Of a stretch of DNA of 64,000 bases, positions 60,858 through 64,000 are shown piece by piece. Origin of the DNA: Bacteroidota bacterium (GTDB lineage Bacteria; Bacteroidota; Ignavibacteria; Palsa-1295); contig JAFDZW010000006.1 of the NCBI GenBank assembly GCA_018266755.1, positions 62,001 through 126,000 on the forward strand, written 5' to 3'. Position 1 is the first letter of the stretch. Each line of letters begins with the position of its first letter. The notes under the pieces were generated by a model. The model was not told the origin of the DNA and did no database searches. It saw only the letters and a list, made by a program, of their open reading frames with translations. Both the position numbers and the translations under genes were made by a program.

Positions 60858-61053
60858 TCGTTGTAATCGTTGAAACTGAACAACAGCCATGTTTCCCAAC
60901 GAGAACTTCTTATTCCGATCACAGGCAAAGTAATTCAACACATCCGATTCAACCAATTTGCTATTTTGTGATCGCCGCCACTCGCTTGGTCGAAGTGAGG
61001 ATATGCAAGTATAGACTCTGGAGCGCCTCGTGTCGAGAGTCTGATAGAAATGG

Positions 61054-61080
61054 AAAGACCGCGTTTGAAACGCGGTCTTT
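61054..61080 (-). terminator. Hairpin terminator of the C-terminal processing protease gene
   Basis: Perfect 13-bp stem AAAGACCGCGTTT / AAACGCGGTCTTT with a 1-base centre. It lies 24 bases past the protease stop and could serve both convergent transcripts. T-runs beyond it are short. Confidence 0.75.
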
Positions 61081-61104
61081 CTATAGTACAGAGATCGTAA
61101 AGAC

Positions 61105-62769
61105 TTATTTGAAAAACTCGGCCATCTTCTGCGCTTCGCCGACGAGGGTGTAGGCTTTCTGGAATTGCTTGTCGCTCTTTAAGAGAATCTTCGCACGGAC
61201 GTCGTACCCGAAGAGCTGGTAGCCGATCTCGGCGCGGATCCAGTCCTTGAGGAAATTGCGATCTGTTTCGAGTTCTTTATCGTCGAGCTTTGTACGCTTA
61301 TCGACGGTTTTGCCTGCTTTCTCCTCGGCTTTTGCAATCTTGTCTTTGGCCTTTGCTATCAACGAATTGATCGTTTCGTCGGAGACCGTGAAATTCTTCA
61401 AATATGAATCGGCCGTGTACTGCTTATGCATCGACGCACCGTTCGAGCTGACGTAATCCTTGGTATAGTCATACACCACAGCCGAAGCGAAAACTTCGAT
61501 TCCCGATTTCGTCAGTGTATCGGCCTTCACGATAAAGTCCGGCGTGATGCCGCCGCCACCAAAGATCATACGGCCGCCGGCGGTCTTGAACTTCGGACGC
61601 GAAGAGTCCGCCTGGTTCACGTCGATACTATGCGAGAAATTATCTTCGTCATCACCGTCAGGATTCACAATCCCCTTCACATACTTCGCGCCGTCGTATG
61701 GGCGTTGGATGGAGCGGCCGCTCGGCGTGTAGTACCGCGAGATCGTCAGGCGAATGGCGCTGCCGTCGTCGCCCAACGGGAATTGGCGCTGCACAAGCCC
61801 TTTGCCGAATGTCGTGACTCCGACGATCGGTGCACGATCGAGATCCTGCATCGCACCGCTAAAGATTTCGCTTGCGCTGGCCGACCCATTGCTCACGAGC
61901 ACCACGAGCGGAAGCTTTTCGTATGCCTGCCCCGGATGAGAGAAATCGACCTCGTCGAAGCTCGATACGCGGCCTTTGGTATAGACGATCGTCTTTGTAC
62001 CGCCAATGAACTCGTCGGCGATCTCAACAGCCTGTTCGAGATATCCGCCCGGATTTCCACGCAAGTCGAGGATCAGCGACTTCATCCCTTGCGCTTTCAG
62101 ATCTTCCAGTGCCTTTACCATCTCGTCATGCGAGGTCTGGATGAAATGCGTCAGTGCAATGTATGCCGTCTTATCGTCAACCATGAAGTGCGAGGTGACG
62201 CTGGAAAGCGGGATAACATCACGGGTAATCTCAAAATGGAGGAGGTCAGGCGAACCGCTGCGCACAACGGATACCGTTACACGTGTCCCCTTCGGCCCGC
62301 GAAGGTTCTTTTTGACGGAGTCTTCGGTAAACCCTTTCGTCGCACGGCCGTCGATCAGCACGATCTTATCGCCGGCAAGCAAACCGACCTTCTCGCTTGG
62401 GCCGCCGGGAATAACCTGTTCGACAAGAATGGAGTCGTGGTTCAACGCGAACGACACGCCGATTCCCTCGAAGTTGCCTCGGAAATCTTCGTCTGACTGC
62501 TTCACGTTCGTCGGCGGCATATACACCGAATGCGGGTCAAGCTCTTTGAGCAACCCGACGATCGCGGCTTCGTTGAGCTTGCCGAGATCGACCTTGTCGA
62601 CGTAATACTGCGAGACGAGGGTGAACACCTCTTTGAACTTTACCAGCTGCTGGTACTCGTTATCGAGGGAGAACGCTTGCTGAATACGGGAGCCAAGCAG
62701 TGCGCTGCAAACCACAAGCACGACTGCGAGCGAGGCAAGTCGGCGCTTACTGTACAAAAACGATTTCAT
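61105..62769 (-). CDS. ctpA: C-terminal processing peptidase (S41 family)
   Basis: 554 residues from the ATG at 62769 (MKSFLYSKRRLASLAVVLVV), an N-terminal signal or anchor with AGAAGGAAT upstream; an in-frame ATG at 62805 adds an unlikely 12 residues. A PDZ domain lies at about 85-170 (VIPGGPSEKVGLLAGDKIVL). The S41 domain has SLILDLRGNPGGYLEQAV, the catalytic Ser in VSNGSASASEIFSG (about 293) and the Lys in TTFGKGLVQRQ (about 318). A 150-residue helical C-terminus with Lys-rich coiled coil follows. It trims periplasmic proteins or activates cell-wall enzymes. It shares a strand with the lytic transglycosylase gene 63 bases upstream. Confidence 0.93.
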   Translation of the reverse strand: MKSFLYSKRRLASLAVVLVVCSALLGSRIQQAFSLDNEYQQLVKFKEVFTLVSQYYVDKVDLGKLNEAAIVGLLKELDPHSVYMPPTNVKQSDEDFRGNFEGIGVSFALNHDSILVEQVIPGGPSEKVGLLAGDKIVLIDGRATKGFTEDSVKKNLRGPKGTRVTVSVVRSGSPDLLHFEITRDVIPLSSVTSHFMVDDKTAYIALTHFIQTSHDEMVKALEDLKAQGMKSLILDLRGNPGGYLEQAVEIADEFIGGTKTIVYTKGRVSSFDEVDFSHPGQAYEKLPLVVLVSNGSASASEIFSGAMQDLDRAPIVGVTTFGKGLVQRQFPLGDDGSAIRLTISRYYTPSGRSIQRPYDGAKYVKGIVNPDGDDEDNFSHSIDVNQADSSRPKFKTAGGRMIFGGGGITPDFIVKADTLTKSGIEVFASAVVYDYTKDYVSSNGASMHKQYTADSYLKNFTVSDETINSLIAKAKDKIAKAEEKAGKTVDKRTKLDDKELETDRNFLKDWIRAEIGYQLFGYDVRAKILLKSDKQFQKAYTLVGEAQKMAEFFK

Positions 62770-62832
62770 AGATATCGGATTCCTTCTCTTGAATTTGCAA
62801 CACACCCCCTGCCGCCGAAGTTCAGCCGAGGC

Positions 62833-63777
62833 TTAGCGGACGGTCGTTCTGGACGTATCGTCGGCCGGCACCGTAATCGTGAACGTCCCGCTCGGGATAC
62901 GGCGACTGACAAGCCAGGGATTGTAAATTTTCACATCCTTATACGAATACCCCAACCCCACTGCCCAGTCTGCGATGCTTTCGATCGGCCCGTTCACACT
63001 AATTGATTTGACATTGTGCAGGCTGTATCGCGGCACGTGACCGAACTTGAGTCCATATCGGTCACCATGTTCGAGCAATTCCTTTATTGCTGCGATACGG
63101 AACACATATCGCATAGTTTCCTCGTTGATATAGAGGTTCCAATAGTTCGTTTGGTGTTGGTACCGCAGCACCTCCGCGACATTGTCCTCGCTCATGTTAT
63201 ACGCAGCGCAGGCAAGCAAATAGTCGTTAAACTGGGCCTTCAGTGTTGCGAGATACCTGATCGCAGCACCTGTCGATTTGTACGGATCGAGGCGTTCGTC
63301 AATGTCGTCGTCAACACGCAGGCCCCACCGCTGGGCCGTCGGCGGGATCATCTGCCAAAAACCATGAGCCTTCGCCGGCGATTCGACGTTTCGCACGCCG
63401 CTTTCGGCAACCATCAGGTACTTCAGGTCGCGATCGAGGCCGTTCGCGTCGAGCGACGAATCGATCATAGACTCCCACCTGCCCAGACGTTTCCACCACA
63501 GGATTAATTGATCCGAATTGACGAGATTATAATAGAATTCGCGCTCAAACCGCTCCCGGACCTCCCAATCTTCAAGCAGCGGCAGTTGCTTGCCGAAGAG
63601 AACGACATTCGTCGGAGGGGTTACCGCAGTAACCGATATCGTATGCGAGCCGATCGTATCCACAAGGACCGAAGCGCCCGCACCCGAGACATTTCCGTTG
63701 CGATTAAATAGAAAGAACAGCAGTGCCAGCGGCACAACACCAAGCAGCAGACCGTATGAAAAATATTTGATCTTCAC
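62833..63777 (-). CDS. Membrane-anchored lytic murein transglycosylase (SLT domain)
   Basis: 314 residues. A single N-terminal membrane segment (YGLLLGVVPLALLFFLF) is followed by an SLT domain. The catalytic Glu is in YLMVAESGVRNVESPAKAHG (about residue 120), then FWQMIPPTAQRWGL, the Asp/Lys-rich DERLDPYKSTGAAIRYLATL and LACAAYNMSEDNVAEV. The C-terminal segment (ISVNGPIESIADWAVGLGYS) may be a LysM-like peptidoglycan-binding element. It cleaves glycan strands with 1,6-anhydro ends. Together with the protease gene it forms a cell-wall-related pair. Confidence 0.88.
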   Translation of the reverse strand: MKIKYFSYGLLLGVVPLALLFFLFNRNGNVSGAGASVLVDTIGSHTISVTAVTPPTNVVLFGKQLPLLEDWEVRERFEREFYYNLVNSDQLILWWKRLGRWESMIDSSLDANGLDRDLKYLMVAESGVRNVESPAKAHGFWQMIPPTAQRWGLRVDDDIDERLDPYKSTGAAIRYLATLKAQFNDYLLACAAYNMSEDNVAEVLRYQHQTNYWNLYINEETMRYVFRIAAIKELLEHGDRYGLKFGHVPRYSLHNVKSISVNGPIESIADWAVGLGYSYKDVKIYNPWLVSRRIPSGTFTITVPADDTSRTTVR

Positions 63778-63787
63778 GAAGTAGAGA

Positions 63788-64000
63788 TCACCAGCCGAGC
63801 GACCGCATCTCGCCCGAGACCTCGAGCGTTCCGATCACGTCCTTCATAGACGAACAGCCCTGCGATGTGAGCAGTTGCGTCAGTTCGTCACGGACACGGA
63901 TCGACGCATCCGGATGCACAAAGTTCATCGTACCGATCTGCACCGCACTCGCGCCGACGATGAAGAATTCCATCGCATCGGAAGCAGTGGCAATCCCACC
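63788..64000 (-). CDS. pyrD: Dihydroorotate dehydrogenase, C-terminal end (5' part outside window)
   Basis: About 70 residues are visible. The frame is open to the window edge and reads GGIATASDAMEFFIVGASAV then QIGTMNFVHPDASIRVRDEL, the last FMN-binding and C-terminal part of class 1B PyrD. It oxidises dihydroorotate to orotate in pyrimidine synthesis. The stop is 10 bases before the transglycosylase start on the same strand, so the two may be cotranscribed. Confidence 0.85.
   Translation of the reverse strand, partial: GGIATASDAMEFFIVGASAVQIGTMNFVHPDASIRVRDELTQLLTSQGCSSMKDVIGTLEVSGEMRSLGW

Larger units (their letters stand above)
60748..61104. other. 357-base convergent gap with degenerate repeat and hairpins
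   Basis: Lies between the PD40/OmpA gene and the C-terminal processing protease gene. It holds a degenerate family A repeat (60790-60857), a hairpin at 61013-61042 (AGACTCT/AGAGTCT) and the terminator at 61054-61080. No gene is supported; the open frame on the plus strand shows no start signal or family. Confidence 0.5.

Overview
The window looks like one contiguous piece of a free-living Gram-negative bacterium of the Bacteroidota/Chlorobiota (FCB) group, most like the Ignavibacteria or Candidatus Kapabacteria side. This is an inference from several things read directly. At least five secreted proteins end in a C-terminal beta-sandwich domain of the type IX secretion (T9SS) sorting kind. There are IgGFc-binding-domain surface proteins, PD40 and OmpA-type envelope proteins, and a lipid A pathway enzyme (waaA). 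The 8-mer TATCTTTG, which fits the Bacteroidota -7 promoter consensus TAnnTTTG, sits just upstream of several genes. The GC content is clearly above 50 percent. No rRNA, tRNA, CRISPR array, insertion sequence or complete prophage was found.

Layout: 1-3.6 kb holds a secreted WD40/cohesin-like/T9SS protein (5' end outside the window) overlapping an outer-membrane barrel protein with two OmpA domains. 3.7-12.8 kb holds a TPR lipoprotein, small conserved proteins (DUF3467, EthD), and acyl-CoA metabolism genes (three crotonases and a 3-hydroxyacyl-CoA dehydrogenase), mixed with a peroxiredoxin, an FMN reductase, a putative HExxxH envelope protein and a Bax-inhibitor-1 protein. 13-23 kb holds an M28-PDZ peptidase, exonuclease III, a GT39-like enzyme, mtaB, an esterase, yajQ, a cell-wall amidase, waaA and lipA. 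23-31 kb holds gyrA, an aldehyde dehydrogenase, a ClpB lacking its N-terminal half, and an IgGFc-binding/beta-barrel fusion. 31-38 kb holds rpsG, rpsL and valS, with a lipoprotein, HAD and HIT genes between them. 38-45 kb holds a GH108 endolysin-like gene and a five-gene LolA-like/ABC/beta-barrel operon. 45-52 kb holds an osmC-like gene, accC, an S15 peptidase with a T9SS domain, mutS2, cvpA, yqeY and an SDR. 53-64 kb holds a second IgGFc-type protein with a T9SS domain, a divergent three-gene envelope operon, a ctpA-type protease, a lytic transglycosylase and the end of pyrD.

Envelope biology dominates: surface proteins, barrels, peptidoglycan hydrolases, lipoproteins and a putative trans-envelope transporter. 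Housekeeping genes (gyrA, valS, rpsL, rpsG, accC, mutS2, lipA, waaA) are scattered among them in short operons, often with 4- to 16-base overlaps.

The most unusual points are these: (i) a palindromic repeat of exactly 96 bp (32 codons) inserted in frame in valS; (ii) a stand-alone ClpB middle domain plus second AAA+ domain with its own ribosome binding site; (iii) two IgGFc-binding paralogues that appear to use different anchors, a C-terminal barrel and a T9SS domain; (iv) the LolA-like/two-permease/ATPase/barrel operon; (v) four families of interspersed palindromic repeats in the intergenic spaces. All functional statements come from reading motifs by eye. No database search was run.
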